Shown here: positions 31,553 through 40,943 of the stretch, piece by piece
Layout: each line of letters opens with the position of its first letter
How positions within the stretch are numbered: the stretch's first letter is position 1
Assembly (NCBI GenBank): GCA_040384865.1
Contig: JAZKIM010000001.1
Location: 1 to 52,200 of the forward strand
Reading direction: 5' to 3'
DNA length: 52,200 nt
Source of the DNA: JBDKLC01 sp040384865
Lineage (GTDB): Bacteria > Patescibacteriota > Minisyncoccia > Phycocordibacterales > CAIZLB01
The notes under the pieces: generated by a model
What the model saw: the letters and a program-made list of their open reading frames with translations, nothing else
What the model was told of the DNA's origin: nothing
Database searches by the model: none
Program-made: the position numbers and the translations under genes

Positions 31553-33829
31553 TTAGTTCTGTGTTTCACTCGGATCCCCACCAGCCTGAATGATTCTAAT
31601 ATATTCTTCACCTTGAGTTTTAAACCTTGGTTCCAGTTCAATTGCTTTTCGCAGACTCTGAATCGCAGATATACGATCACCTGCTTTCAAATAGACGGCA
31701 GCGGCTGAAACAAGCGTCTGTGGGTCATTTGGATTTGCTGCCACTTTTTGTTTTACGAAAGCAATCAGCTTGGTAAAGTTTTTAGTATCCAAAAGCGCCT
31801 GAACAAATCGAGGATCCTCGGTCACATCGATTCCGTTTGCTAGTCCTTCAGCAATGACAGCATCTGCTGTCTTTACATCCTTTGCATAGACGAGAATAAC
31901 GGCGTAAATGGCGAGTGCTTCCTTATTACTCTTATCAAGCTCATATGCTTTCTTTGCATTTGAAAGAGCTGGGGCAAAATCTTTATTTGAGAAATATGCC
32001 ACAGCAAGCTGAAGCAAAAACTGCTGCTTATTAGGAGAAAGCTCAATTGTTTTCTTAAATGCTTCGATAGCTTCATCTGTTCGGCTTGTTTGTGACAAGT
32101 AGGCTCCATAAAACATATATGGTCTCGGGTCATTCGGAGTTTCAGTAAACTGTTTTGCATATTCACTTCGGAGCAGTTGTTCATATCCCTCCGCCACCTC
32201 CCCTGCATTTGTAGGATTGGTCACCACGGACGCACCGAGCTCTGCTATTCGCTCTCGGACCTCGTATTTTCCAAATGCATTCTTAGAAGCCGCTTTTTGG
32301 AGATATTTCAAGATTTGAGATCCTTTTTCAGCTTCAACAAGGGCACCTCCTTGTTCATTAACTCCCGCGTTAGCTTTTAAGGCATTGATAAGATAAATAT
32401 TCTGCATGTAAGGAACATAGACACCCACATACAAGGAACTGATGACAAGTACTCCGACAACACCTATTAACACATTCTGAGTGACCTCGGATGTAATGAG
32501 TGGAATATGCTTAGTGTGAGTACCGTGCACGGTACTCCGCTGATGAACATACGCAAGGAGCATAAAAAACAAAATATAACTTGGAAGATTGTCGAAAACA
32601 AAAATGTTATGAACAAAATATGCAGCCAAGAGACCGGTAAGAACTGACTTCTCAGCGACAGACCATGACTCATCTTCATGCTGCGGTTTTCGCCATATCA
32701 GATAGATAATGGAGACAAAAAGAGAAAGATATGACAAGAGGCCAAGGGCGCCACCAGCAATCATCCAATCAAAGAATACATTATGGCTGCGATCGAACCA
32801 CTGCTCTTGATCATACATTTCAGGATTGTAATGCTCGGCAAAGACATAGTTGAAACTTTCCTGACCCCATCCGAATATTGGCCTATCCTTAAACCCTTCC
32901 CATGCCATACCCCAAATAAGGGAACGTGCATGGCCTTGATTCTCAAGCAAAGAAGCAACATCCAGGGTAATAAGTGAACTGAAACGAGAAAGGATAGGAG
33001 AACTCTGTACAAAGGGAGTTTCCTTGGCTGAACCGAGCCCTATAATGACAAGAACAACAGCTATACAGACCCCGACGGCAATCTTTCTCATCTGAGGCCG
33101 TGTGCGCTCGAAGATAGCAATCAATATTGTAGTAACAAGAGCTCCTGCGACTAATCCAACAAAAGACCCTCGGGTGCCAGTGCTATACATAATATATGTA
33201 TTGAAGATGGCCAGAAGTGTATATATAGCAACAGGTGTCCAACTTTTCTTAAAGCTACCTCTATACTCCACGAGCCGGAGAGCAAGGAACGCAGCAATGA
33301 ATACATGTAGCAGTGCATAAACACCGAGGTAAGTTGAATTACCAAAAGTTCCTTGAATACGTCCGAGAATATTCTCTCCGAAACGATCGCTCATAAATGC
33401 GTATCCTCCAATAATTACACTTGCCGCCAATGATGTATTCAAGAGAGATCTCCATAAATCACGGGTAAATACTCCAGCAAGAACAAGAAAATATGCACCC
33501 AAGTGAAGCATCGTCACATAACCCTCCATTCGCTCATAGTTACTCCAAAAACTTTTAAATGGATTTTCACTCAATATTGTGGCGACGGCCATCACTACAA
33601 GGAAAGAAATAAGTGACCAGGTAATAGCTGATTTTCGTGGAATATATGATCGGTCTCGAATGACTAGGGCCAAATAAAGAGCAAGGGCAATTTCAATAAT
33701 CGTCCGAAACAAGAACCCCTTACCGGCGATGAATGGAAAAAACATCGAACCGGAAACGACAAGTGGTATTACAAGAACAAGGAATAAAAGTCCGATGATA
33801 CTATTTCGCAATAAACCGTTGATGTTCAT
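31553..33829 (-). CDS. O-antigen ligase/polymerase-like protein with TPR domain
   Basis: A 758-aa membrane protein. Residues 1 to about 440 carry a dozen hydrophobic segments with the Wzy/WaaL-type periplasmic loop, including STGTRGSFVG near 215 and GWGQESFNYVF and DRSHNVFFDWMIAGG near 320-365, conserved in the O-antigen ligase family. After a further membrane span near 470, residues about 560-750 form tetratricopeptide-like repeats (EAIEAFKKTIELSPN, ALSNAKKAYELDKSN, SAIQSLRKAIELEP). It would polymerise or transfer a lipid-linked glycan outside the membrane, with TPRs recruiting partners. The gene is divergent from the flippase and glycosyltransferase genes it presumably serves. Confidence 0.87.
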   Translation of the reverse strand: MNINGLLRNSIIGLLFLVLVIPLVVSGSMFFPFIAGKGFLFRTIIEIALALYLALVIRDRSYIPRKSAITWSLISFLVVMAVATILSENPFKSFWSNYERMEGYVTMLHLGAYFLVLAGVFTRDLWRSLLNTSLAASVIIGGYAFMSDRFGENILGRIQGTFGNSTYLGVYALLHVFIAAFLALRLVEYRGSFKKSWTPVAIYTLLAIFNTYIMYSTGTRGSFVGLVAGALVTTILIAIFERTRPQMRKIAVGVCIAVVLVIIGLGSAKETPFVQSSPILSRFSSLITLDVASLLENQGHARSLIWGMAWEGFKDRPIFGWGQESFNYVFAEHYNPEMYDQEQWFDRSHNVFFDWMIAGGALGLLSYLSLFVSIIYLIWRKPQHEDESWSVAEKSVLTGLLAAYFVHNIFVFDNLPSYILFFMLLAYVHQRSTVHGTHTKHIPLITSEVTQNVLIGVVGVLVISSLYVGVYVPYMQNIYLINALKANAGVNEQGGALVEAEKGSQILKYLQKAASKNAFGKYEVRERIAELGASVVTNPTNAGEVAEGYEQLLRSEYAKQFTETPNDPRPYMFYGAYLSQTSRTDEAIEAFKKTIELSPNKQQFLLQLAVAYFSNKDFAPALSNAKKAYELDKSNKEALAIYAVILVYAKDVKTADAVIAEGLANGIDVTEDPRFVQALLDTKNFTKLIAFVKQKVAANPNDPQTLVSAAAVYLKAGDRISAIQSLRKAIELEPRFKTQGEEYIRIIQAGGDPSETQN

Positions 33830-33925
33830 GATAGTGGGTTATGTATAAAATTATGAAAGGGATTATAGCACAAACCGAAAGAAGTAAGAGTACTGAAAAA
33901 CAGTGATTTTTCATCGGTAAAATGC

Positions 33926-33931
33926 TACTAT
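33926..33931 (+). promoter_or_regulatory. -10 element upstream of flippase gene
   Basis: TACTAT preceded by TGC (extended -10). Transcription would begin near 33938-33940, which favours the ATG at 33955 over those at 33922 and 33934. Confidence 0.4.
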
Positions 33932-33954
33932 CCATGTTGTTCAACTCGACCTCA

Positions 33955-35235
33955 ATGAAGACACTTTCCTGGAACTATATACAAGAAAAATGGAGCCACA
34001 CAGGCTTTCAGAAGTATTTCCGAAACCTAGGGTGGATGTTTTTCGGGAGGATTGCCAGCATGGCGATTTCATTTATTGCTACAGCCTACATTGCTCGAAA
34101 TCTAGGCCCTGCCAATTATGGAGAATTAAGCTACGCCATCAGCTTTGTCTCTATTTTCTCCTTCATCGCCGTATTGGGAATAGACCAAGTGCTTTATCGA
34201 GACCTCATCCATTTTCCCGAAAAGAAAAATCAGTATATGGGATCGGCATTCGTTCTCCGAATAGGAGCGTCTGTAATTGCCATACTTCTTTGTACTTTCT
34301 TTGCGGTATGGTTTTCGCCAAAAGATGTTTCATTCTTTTTGATCTTTTTATTGAGCCTCAGCTTCATCTTTAATACCTTTCAGATAATTAACTATGAATT
34401 TCAGGCAAATGTTCAATCAAAGTTCCCTTCTCTGCTTACCCTCTACGTAACAATTCTCCTTAATATACTTAAAATACTAGTGATTGTTTTCGGACAAGGT
34501 GTCATTTATCTTGCGTTCGTATTACTTCTTGAATCAGTTTTTTACGCTGCTGGTTATTTATATTACCGAGCAAAGTTTTATGGAATGATTTCGCAATGGT
34601 CTTTTGATAAGGAAATCGCCAAAAAGATACTGCATGATTCCTGGCCACTCATTTTTTCCTCAGCCTTTGCCCTTATATATGCACGCATAGACCAAATCAT
34701 GATCAAAAACATGATGGACGCGAGTTCGGTAGGTCTGTACGATGCAGCAGTCAGATTGTCTGAAGTTTGGTACTTTATTCCAAGCATTATATCCTCATCT
34801 CTTTTCCCTGCTATCATAAACGCCAAAAACACTTCAGAGAAAACCTATTACAAAAGGATCCAGAAGCTCGCCCTATTACTTGTTGGGTTGTCCGTACTCA
34901 TTTCCCTACCAGTAATGTTCCTTTCTGACTTTATTGTACGATTAGTATACGGTCAGGCATTCATAGGGGCCGTACTTATACTCCAAGTATATATATGGAG
35001 CAATGTTGCAACATCACTTAATTCAGTCGTTAACCTCTATCTCGTTACCGAAAACTTCAAAAAAATGCTTCTATTCTCAACATTCGCAGGAATGCTTACT
35101 AATGTAGTATTGAATATATATTTCATACCAAAATACGGAACTATCGGTGCCGCGTATGCAACCCTCATTTCTTATGCTGTTCCCTTCCTGTCAATATTCG
35201 TACTTCCAAGAGCCCGAAAATTACTTAAAATTTAA
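33955..35235 (+). CDS. Polysaccharide flippase (Wzx/RfbX family)
   Basis: A 426-aa membrane protein with about twelve hydrophobic segments, of the MOP superfamily Wzx-type flippases that move undecaprenyl-linked glycans across the membrane. The N-terminal GRIASMAISFIATAYIARNLGPANYGELSY region is the family hallmark. The frame is open to 33922 with ATGs at 33922 and 33934, but a -10 element there makes 33955 the likely start. It is the first gene of a long plus-strand glycan cluster; the next ATG is 4 nt downstream. Confidence 0.9.
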   Translation: MKTLSWNYIQEKWSHTGFQKYFRNLGWMFFGRIASMAISFIATAYIARNLGPANYGELSYAISFVSIFSFIAVLGIDQVLYRDLIHFPEKKNQYMGSAFVLRIGASVIAILLCTFFAVWFSPKDVSFFLIFLLSLSFIFNTFQIINYEFQANVQSKFPSLLTLYVTILLNILKILVIVFGQGVIYLAFVLLLESVFYAAGYLYYRAKFYGMISQWSFDKEIAKKILHDSWPLIFSSAFALIYARIDQIMIKNMMDASSVGLYDAAVRLSEVWYFIPSIISSSLFPAIINAKNTSEKTYYKRIQKLALLLVGLSVLISLPVMFLSDFIVRLVYGQAFIGAVLILQVYIWSNVATSLNSVVNLYLVTENFKKMLLFSTFAGMLTNVVLNIYFIPKYGTIGAAYATLISYAVPFLSIFVLPRARKLLKI

Positions 35236-35238
35236 ATC

Positions 35239-36111
35239 ATGTTTCTTACATTAAAAACTCAACTACGTAGATTCCTTAATAGGTCATTTCACATGCATCG
35301 TCCGGCCAGCTATCCATATCTATCCGGAGACGGTTTCAGATCAATAGCGAACCATATATACGATCAGTTCCTTGATTTTAACCCGGAAGAAGTAATGTAC
35401 GGCGATATTATTTTTGTGCGAACCAATTATTTGCCAGAGTTTTTTACCAAGATTCATATTTTGATAAAAGAACCTTATGTTTTATTGTCTAATAATGAAG
35501 ATAGTACTGTTGGGTCGGAATTCATAAAGTATATTGATGACAAAATCATCCATTGGTATGCACAAAATATATACTTCAGACATCCAAAAGTTACTGCCTT
35601 GCCTATTGGCATCCAAAACCTCACCGTCGGAAATGAAGAAGATTTCATTCACAGGTTTAAGAGTGGCGATATTACTAGCATAGACAAAAAACAGAATCGA
35701 ATACTGTTCGGTTTCACTGTTGGCAATACAATAGAAGAGAGAAGAAATGCCCAGGAGGCATTATTGAAATCAAAAATAGCCGACCAAGCCTCACTTCCCC
35801 GTTCTGAATATTATGAGACTCTTGGTACATACAAGTACATAGCCTCGCCACGCGGCGGCGGTCTTGATTGCCATCGCACATGGGAGGCATTGTATTTCAA
35901 AGTCATTCCCATTTTGCTTCGCAACCAATTTAGCGAGCGATTGACCGATCTCGGCTTCCCAGTACTACTTATAGACACTTGGCAGACTGTAGAAACATTT
36001 ACTGCAGAATATCTGGCAAAATACTATACCGAGCATGTAGATTCATTCAATACCCCAAAGCTCTTCTTATCTTACTGGTACGATGAATTTACAAAGCACA
36101 GATTAAAATAA
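35239..36111 (+). CDS. Exostosin-like putative glycosyltransferase
   Basis: A 290-aa protein. The C-terminal part contains YKYIASPRGGGLDCHRTWEA followed by LYFKVIPIL, resembling the nucleotide-sugar-binding region of exostosin/GT47-like transferases (SPRGxGxDxxRxWEAL...PI). The N-terminal half shows no clear motif. It sits 4 nt after the flippase and before two GT2 genes, so a role in building the surface glycan is likely. Donor and acceptor are unknown. Confidence 0.62.
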   Translation: MFLTLKTQLRRFLNRSFHMHRPASYPYLSGDGFRSIANHIYDQFLDFNPEEVMYGDIIFVRTNYLPEFFTKIHILIKEPYVLLSNNEDSTVGSEFIKYIDDKIIHWYAQNIYFRHPKVTALPIGIQNLTVGNEEDFIHRFKSGDITSIDKKQNRILFGFTVGNTIEERRNAQEALLKSKIADQASLPRSEYYETLGTYKYIASPRGGGLDCHRTWEALYFKVIPILLRNQFSERLTDLGFPVLLIDTWQTVETFTAEYLAKYYTEHVDSFNTPKLFLSYWYDEFTKHRLK

Positions 36112-36120
36112 TCTCATCCT

Positions 36121-37020
36121 ATGAACTACTCAATCGGCATAGTCACTTATCACGCACGATTTGAATCGTATTTTAAGCCCCTTGTAGAAAGGTTGGTAAA
36201 GATATTTCCTGACAAACAGATCATTTGCATAGCCAACGGGCATCCCGACAGAGAACTGCAAACTAATTATTTAAGAAAATTCACTGCCTTTTTGAAACAG
36301 TTTGAAAATGTAACACTCTCTACCTACGAAAACAATCAATCATTAGCAAAATGTTGGAATGAATTAATAATTGCTTCGAAGGAGGAAGGATGCCTCATCT
36401 TAAATGATGATACACAGGTGACTGAATTATTTCGAGAAGAATTCGAAAAAAATATTATCAGCAACGATTTCAGTTTTTCTGCAATCAATGGATCGTGGAG
36501 TCATTTCTTTATTTCAAAAGACATCATCAGAAAGATTGGCTGGTTCGATGAAAACTTTACAGGCATAGGTCAAGAAGATTCTGATTATATGTTTCGAATG
36601 GCAATACTAAACATGGAGACCATTGATACTCCATGTTTAGGTATCAAGAACTATGTAGCACCAGCAGAAAACCCAAGCTGGAAAGAAGTTTCAGAAGTGA
36701 CAGACAACAAATATTCTTCTTCAAACAAAGAATATATGAAGAAAAAGTATTACACGACAGATTTCAATCCTGACATGCAATCATTTGAATACACCTTGAA
36801 TTGGAGGGGTGGCAAAACCGGATTCACTCCGCGAGAAACTGGACTAGAGGTCAAAGTATACGGGCAAGAATTCTTGGGCCCAAAGGATGCAAGATTAAAT
36901 CGACCCTTAAATTACAAACCGAAGATCTCTTTTAAAATCACAATTCAACGAATTCATTACACAATACTCTCCTTAATCAAAAGATTGTATTATAGAATCA
37001 CCTCCCTATACAAAAAATGA
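36121..37020 (+). CDS. Family 2-like glycosyltransferase
   Basis: A 299-aa GT-A-fold protein. An N-terminal beta-alpha start (YSIGIVTYHAR), LILNDDT near 92-98 as the DxD-like metal site, and IGQEDSDYMFRM near 152-163 as the acceptor/ED motif fit family 2. The C-terminal about 100 residues have no recognised domain and end in a basic amphipathic helix that may touch the membrane. It overlaps the next gene by ATGA, so the two are translationally coupled. It carries a perfect 12-bp inverted repeat at 36607-36640. Confidence 0.78.
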   Translation: MNYSIGIVTYHARFESYFKPLVERLVKIFPDKQIICIANGHPDRELQTNYLRKFTAFLKQFENVTLSTYENNQSLAKCWNELIIASKEEGCLILNDDTQVTELFREEFEKNIISNDFSFSAINGSWSHFFISKDIIRKIGWFDENFTGIGQEDSDYMFRMAILNMETIDTPCLGIKNYVAPAENPSWKEVSEVTDNKYSSSNKEYMKKKYYTTDFNPDMQSFEYTLNWRGGKTGFTPRETGLEVKVYGQEFLGPKDARLNRPLNYKPKISFKITIQRIHYTILSLIKRLYYRITSLYKK

Positions 37021-37973
37021 AAACCATAGTCTTAATACCTACAAAAAACGAGGAATGGATATTGGAATCAACGCTCAAAAATACAGCGCCCTATGTTGAT
37101 TTCATAATCGTAGCTGACCAAAAATCTACAGACAAAACGGTTGAGATATGTAAACGGTTCCCTAATGTGCGAATAATAGACAATCCATATGAAGGACACA
37201 GCAACAAAGTGCGGTGGCTGCTTTTAGATGAATCCAGAAAGATCAGTCCTGACGGTCACAACTTGATCATATGTATCGATGCTGATGAAATGATATCCCC
37301 TAAGGCAATAGAAGCTGTGAAAAATATCTCGATGGAAAGCAATGCAACCGCAGGGAATGTTTTCAGATTCAAATGGATACAACTTTGGAAAAACGTTAAT
37401 CAGTATCGCGATGACGGCGTATGGAAAGACAATTTTAAAAATATTGCCTTTGTCGACAACAAAGGAGTTAACGAATACAGAAAAGAATTCATCATCAACG
37501 ACCACACCACTCGTGTACCGGACACAAACATCCACAAAGTCATCGATATTCCATACCCCCTCCTTCACTTTCATTTCGTTGCATGGAAAAGAAATCAAAT
37601 GAAACAATGCTGGTACAGGTGCTCTGAATTAGTAGAGGGGTTACGGAATGCTAAAAGAATAAACAACACATACCGCGTGACCTTGATGCCAGAACGACTC
37701 ATTTGCCAACCGGTTCTTAAAGAATGGACGGAAGGGCTCATTATGCCGGAAAATCTAGAAAATATTTCAAGTAGTTGGCATCTCCAATCTATCCTTGAAT
37801 TTTTCGACAAATATGGAATCGATTTTTTTGAAGAGTTACAAATATGGCACGTACAAGAATTACACGATGAATTCGTCAAAAGAGTTGGCCGAGAACCGGT
37901 AAGTAAGGTATACCCCGCTTGGCTTGTTACTTTAAATGAAGTTAAAAACAAGATCAGAAACTTTCGCTTTTAA
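37017..37973 (+). CDS. Family 2 glycosyltransferase
   Basis: A 318-aa GT2 enzyme. IVLIPTKNEEWIL at 3-15 is the classical N-terminal nucleotide-sugar-binding strand, VADQKSTDKT near 33-42 follows, and CIDADEM near 83-89 is the DxD motif. A His/Trp-rich segment (LLHFHFVAWKRNQMKQCW) lies in the acceptor part. It overlaps the upstream gene by 4 nt and lies 6 nt before the GT-D gene. Sugar specificity is not predictable. Confidence 0.85.
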   Translation: MKTIVLIPTKNEEWILESTLKNTAPYVDFIIVADQKSTDKTVEICKRFPNVRIIDNPYEGHSNKVRWLLLDESRKISPDGHNLIICIDADEMISPKAIEAVKNISMESNATAGNVFRFKWIQLWKNVNQYRDDGVWKDNFKNIAFVDNKGVNEYRKEFIINDHTTRVPDTNIHKVIDIPYPLLHFHFVAWKRNQMKQCWYRCSELVEGLRNAKRINNTYRVTLMPERLICQPVLKEWTEGLIMPENLENISSSWHLQSILEFFDKYGIDFFEELQIWHVQELHDEFVKRVGREPVSKVYPAWLVTLNEVKNKIRNFRF

Positions 37974-37979
37974 TCCTGT

Positions 37980-38915
37980 ATGAAAAAATCCTTAACACAA
38001 AAATTGATCCAAAAACTGCGGAACGCTATGCCCCTCAGTCTCCGACAACGAATTGGTCCGTACGTCGCATATGTTGTATACATCTTCAATATATATATGC
38101 GACCGAACAGAAAGAGACCTCATGTATTATCACTCGATGCCACTATTGATTTGATCAAAGAAAAGAATCTTTCTGCCATCCGTTTCGGTGACGGTGAAAT
38201 GTCACTGATTACCAACCAAGACCTAGCTTTTCAAAAAACGAACAAAGATCTATCAGAAAAGATGGCACATATTTTACAAACACAAGACGACAAACTCCTA
38301 ATCTGTATTCCAGGTATCTGGGAAAATATAAACGGATTCAGTAAGCGTTCCTTCTGGTTCAGTCTCCACCATCTCTTCCGTTACGATCATGCGTGGAAAA
38401 ACATATTGTCGTCCAACAAAATGTACGGCGATGCTTTTATTACCCGTCCATACCTTAATTACAAAGACAAATCCGTAAGCGAAAGAATATTCCCGAAAAT
38501 AATTTCTCTTTGGAATGAAGCTGATGTTGTACTTATCGAGGGATCGAAAAGTCGCCTGGGGGTCGGTAATGACCTTTTTAATAACGTGAAATCACTAGGT
38601 CGCATACTATGCCCACCAGCCAATGCTTTTTCAAAGTACGAAGCTATAAAAAGCGAAGCTTTAAAGATCAGCAAGAACAAACTAATTCTCCTTTCTCTAG
38701 GACCTACAGCAAAGGTACTCGCCTATGATTTATTTTTGTTAGGATATAGAGTACTTGATATAGGCCATATCGATATGGAATATGAAATGTTCCTAAGAAA
38801 GGAGTCTGGTATTGTTAAGGTGAAATATAAGTACTTCAACGAAATAGACGAGCGGAATCCCGAAGAATGTACTGATGAAAAATACCTCAACCAGATTTTG
38901 GCATATATCGAGTGA
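37980..38915 (+). CDS. GT-D fold glycosyltransferase (DUF1792 family)
   Basis: A 311-aa protein with DUF1792-type signatures. RFGDGE near 69-74 contains the metal-coordinating DGE. EGSKSRLGVGNDLF near 188-201 and ILCPPANAFSKYE follow, then LLSLGPTAKVLAYDLF and DIGHIDMEYEMFL near the end. DUF1792 was shown to be a glucosyltransferase fold (GT-D) in streptococcal serine-rich-repeat protein glycosylation. Here it sits inside a polysaccharide cluster, so it may extend the glycan or glycosylate a surface protein. The sugar is unknown. Confidence 0.85.
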   Translation: MKKSLTQKLIQKLRNAMPLSLRQRIGPYVAYVVYIFNIYMRPNRKRPHVLSLDATIDLIKEKNLSAIRFGDGEMSLITNQDLAFQKTNKDLSEKMAHILQTQDDKLLICIPGIWENINGFSKRSFWFSLHHLFRYDHAWKNILSSNKMYGDAFITRPYLNYKDKSVSERIFPKIISLWNEADVVLIEGSKSRLGVGNDLFNNVKSLGRILCPPANAFSKYEAIKSEALKISKNKLILLSLGPTAKVLAYDLFLLGYRVLDIGHIDMEYEMFLRKESGIVKVKYKYFNEIDERNPEECTDEKYLNQILAYIE

Positions 38916-38950
38916 CGCAATATAATACAGACTCCCTACCAACAAGGACT

Positions 38951-40006
38951 ATGAAAAATATAAAAATAAAAATCATCAATTATGATCCAGAGGATAGATG
39001 CTCCTACGGATTCTTTCTTGTCACTATTCTGAAAAAGTATTATGAGGTTGAACTCTCGGAAAACCCTGATTATTTATTCTACAACGAGTCAGGATATGAA
39101 CATCTAAAGTACAATTGCATAAAAATATTCTATACAGGAGAAAATCTTCACCCCAATTTCAACTTATGCGACTATGCCCTCGGTTTCGATTATATGGATT
39201 TTGGCGACAGATATTATCGGCTCCCCATTTATCTTGTAGCTAATTTTTACAGAGAGGCTGAAATTACTCAAGTTGGTAATCAGGATTTTACCAAACAGAA
39301 TATTTTTACGAAGGAAGATCTTGCCACCAAGACTGAATTCTGCAGTTTTGTATATTCAAACTATCTTGGTGATGTCGCCCGCGAGGAATTTTTCAATAAG
39401 TTGAGCTCATATAAAAAGGTAAACGCTGGAGGTTTTTATTTGAACAATATAGGCGAACGCGTCGCCAACAAACTGGAATTTGAAATGAAGCATAAATTTT
39501 CCATCGCTTTCGAAAACTCTTCACGAGAAGGATACACTACTGAAAAATTACCGACGGCATTACTAGCGCGAACAATTCCGATATATTGGGGCAATCCCGA
39601 GATACAAAGAGAGTTTAACGAAGGGCGTTTTATAAATTGCCACAAATACAAAGACTTCAACCAGGTAATAGAACGCGTCAAGGAAATAGATACCGATGAT
39701 AATTTGTACCTACAAATTATCAATAAGCCAATAACAACTTCCCATGACTTCGAAAAAGTACGGGAAGGCTTTGAATTATTTTTAAAAAACATAATAGATC
39801 AACCCCTGTGCGATGCCCGTCGCAGAAAGATAAATCCAATGAGAGCGCTAGAGGTGGAAAGGAACGAGGCTATTATTGCAAAACATGCAAACAAACAATC
39901 AGCGGTTAAAAAAACATTGGCTAGTATTTATAGACCGTTTAAAAAAATAAAAGCCTTTGAGAGATTGAAACAAAGATATTTTGCACGCAAGTTTTTAAAG
40001 AAATAA
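38951..40006 (+). CDS. GT10-family (alpha-1,3/4-fucosyltransferase-like) enzyme
   Basis: A 351-aa protein. SIAFENSSREGYTTEKL followed by ARTIPIYWGNPEI near 190-225 is the GDP-fucose-binding signature of family GT10 (FENS...YxTEK...PIYWG). The N-terminal half has IFYTGENLHPNF, typical of the family's acceptor half. The C-terminal 50 residues are strongly basic and may bind the membrane, as in Helicobacter enzymes. The start is uncertain: a GTG at 38912 overlaps the previous stop, and the ATG at 38951 is chosen because AAGGA lies just upstream and it gives the normal N-terminus. Confidence 0.85.
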   Translation: MKNIKIKIINYDPEDRCSYGFFLVTILKKYYEVELSENPDYLFYNESGYEHLKYNCIKIFYTGENLHPNFNLCDYALGFDYMDFGDRYYRLPIYLVANFYREAEITQVGNQDFTKQNIFTKEDLATKTEFCSFVYSNYLGDVAREEFFNKLSSYKKVNAGGFYLNNIGERVANKLEFEMKHKFSIAFENSSREGYTTEKLPTALLARTIPIYWGNPEIQREFNEGRFINCHKYKDFNQVIERVKEIDTDDNLYLQIINKPITTSHDFEKVREGFELFLKNIIDQPLCDARRRKINPMRALEVERNEAIIAKHANKQSAVKKTLASIYRPFKKIKAFERLKQRYFARKFLKK

Positions 40007-40007
40007 T

Positions 40008-40943
40008 ATGTCTCTCATTATTCTAACAAAATCTCCCGCATTCGATGCCTTTTCTCCAGAGACATATAAAAAACTCATTAGAAAAGTATTCAAAAAAAAC
40101 AGAGGGCCACAGGCGGTAACCGCAAGTGTCATGCGCGGCTTAGAGGCAGTAAATTATAAATACAAAATTAATCCCAACATTCGAGAGATAGAGCCGACCG
40201 ATACTATTTGGGTAAATGAAAGTGTGGAAGCGCTGCGCTGGGCAATTAATTTCAAGCAGGAAAATAAAGGAGCTAGATTGATCGCTGGACCGAATTTAGT
40301 AGTCACTCCCGATGACAACGACGGTATTATTTTTAATGAAAATATTGACATTATTTTACAGCCATCTTTGTGGACTAAAAAACTATATGAAACCTACAGC
40401 AATGAAAACGCTTCAAAAATTCACATATGGCCGGCCGGAGTGGTAGATCCCTATGAAAAAAATACCGCCCCAAAAAAAGAGAACTTCATGATCGTCTACC
40501 AGAAGAATGCACCTCAAGAGATTTTTGAAACTATTATTCGCACCCTTAATGAACGGAGCATCCCTTTCCTCGTCATCAAATACGGATCATTTAAGCACGA
40601 AAACTTTCTATCTCTTCTCAATAAAGCCTGCGGCATGATCTATCTTTCTTCTTCCGAAAGCCAAGGTCTTGCTCTCCAAGAAGCGTGGATGCGCGATGTA
40701 CCGACACTTGTCTGGGATAGAGGTTTTTGGATACATAAAGGAATAAAATTTGAACACGAACTTATCAGTAGCCCTTATCTTACTTCGGATACAGGCATTG
40801 GTTTTAAAGGAAAAGAAGATGCTGCTCAAAAACTAGATCTGTTCATGGAAAAGTTACACGATTTCAAGGCTCGTACTTATTGCGTAGAAAACCTATCCGA
40901 CAAGGTTACAACAGCTAAATATATTGATATCATTCGATCATGA
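40008..40943 (+). CDS. Putative GT-B fold glycosyltransferase
   Basis: A 311-aa protein. YLSSSESQGLALQEAWMRD near 210-228 followed by VPTLVWDRG is the ExxG...E-type donor-binding element of GT-B (family 1/4-like) transferases. The N-terminal part (GARLIAGPNLVVTPDD, IWPAGV) fits the acceptor Rossmann half of a short GT-B protein. It starts 1 nt after the GT10 gene and overlaps the next gene by 4 nt. No finer assignment is possible. Confidence 0.7.
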   Translation: MSLIILTKSPAFDAFSPETYKKLIRKVFKKNRGPQAVTASVMRGLEAVNYKYKINPNIREIEPTDTIWVNESVEALRWAINFKQENKGARLIAGPNLVVTPDDNDGIIFNENIDIILQPSLWTKKLYETYSNENASKIHIWPAGVVDPYEKNTAPKKENFMIVYQKNAPQEIFETIIRTLNERSIPFLVIKYGSFKHENFLSLLNKACGMIYLSSSESQGLALQEAWMRDVPTLVWDRGFWIHKGIKFEHELISSPYLTSDTGIGFKGKEDAAQKLDLFMEKLHDFKARTYCVENLSDKVTTAKYIDIIRS

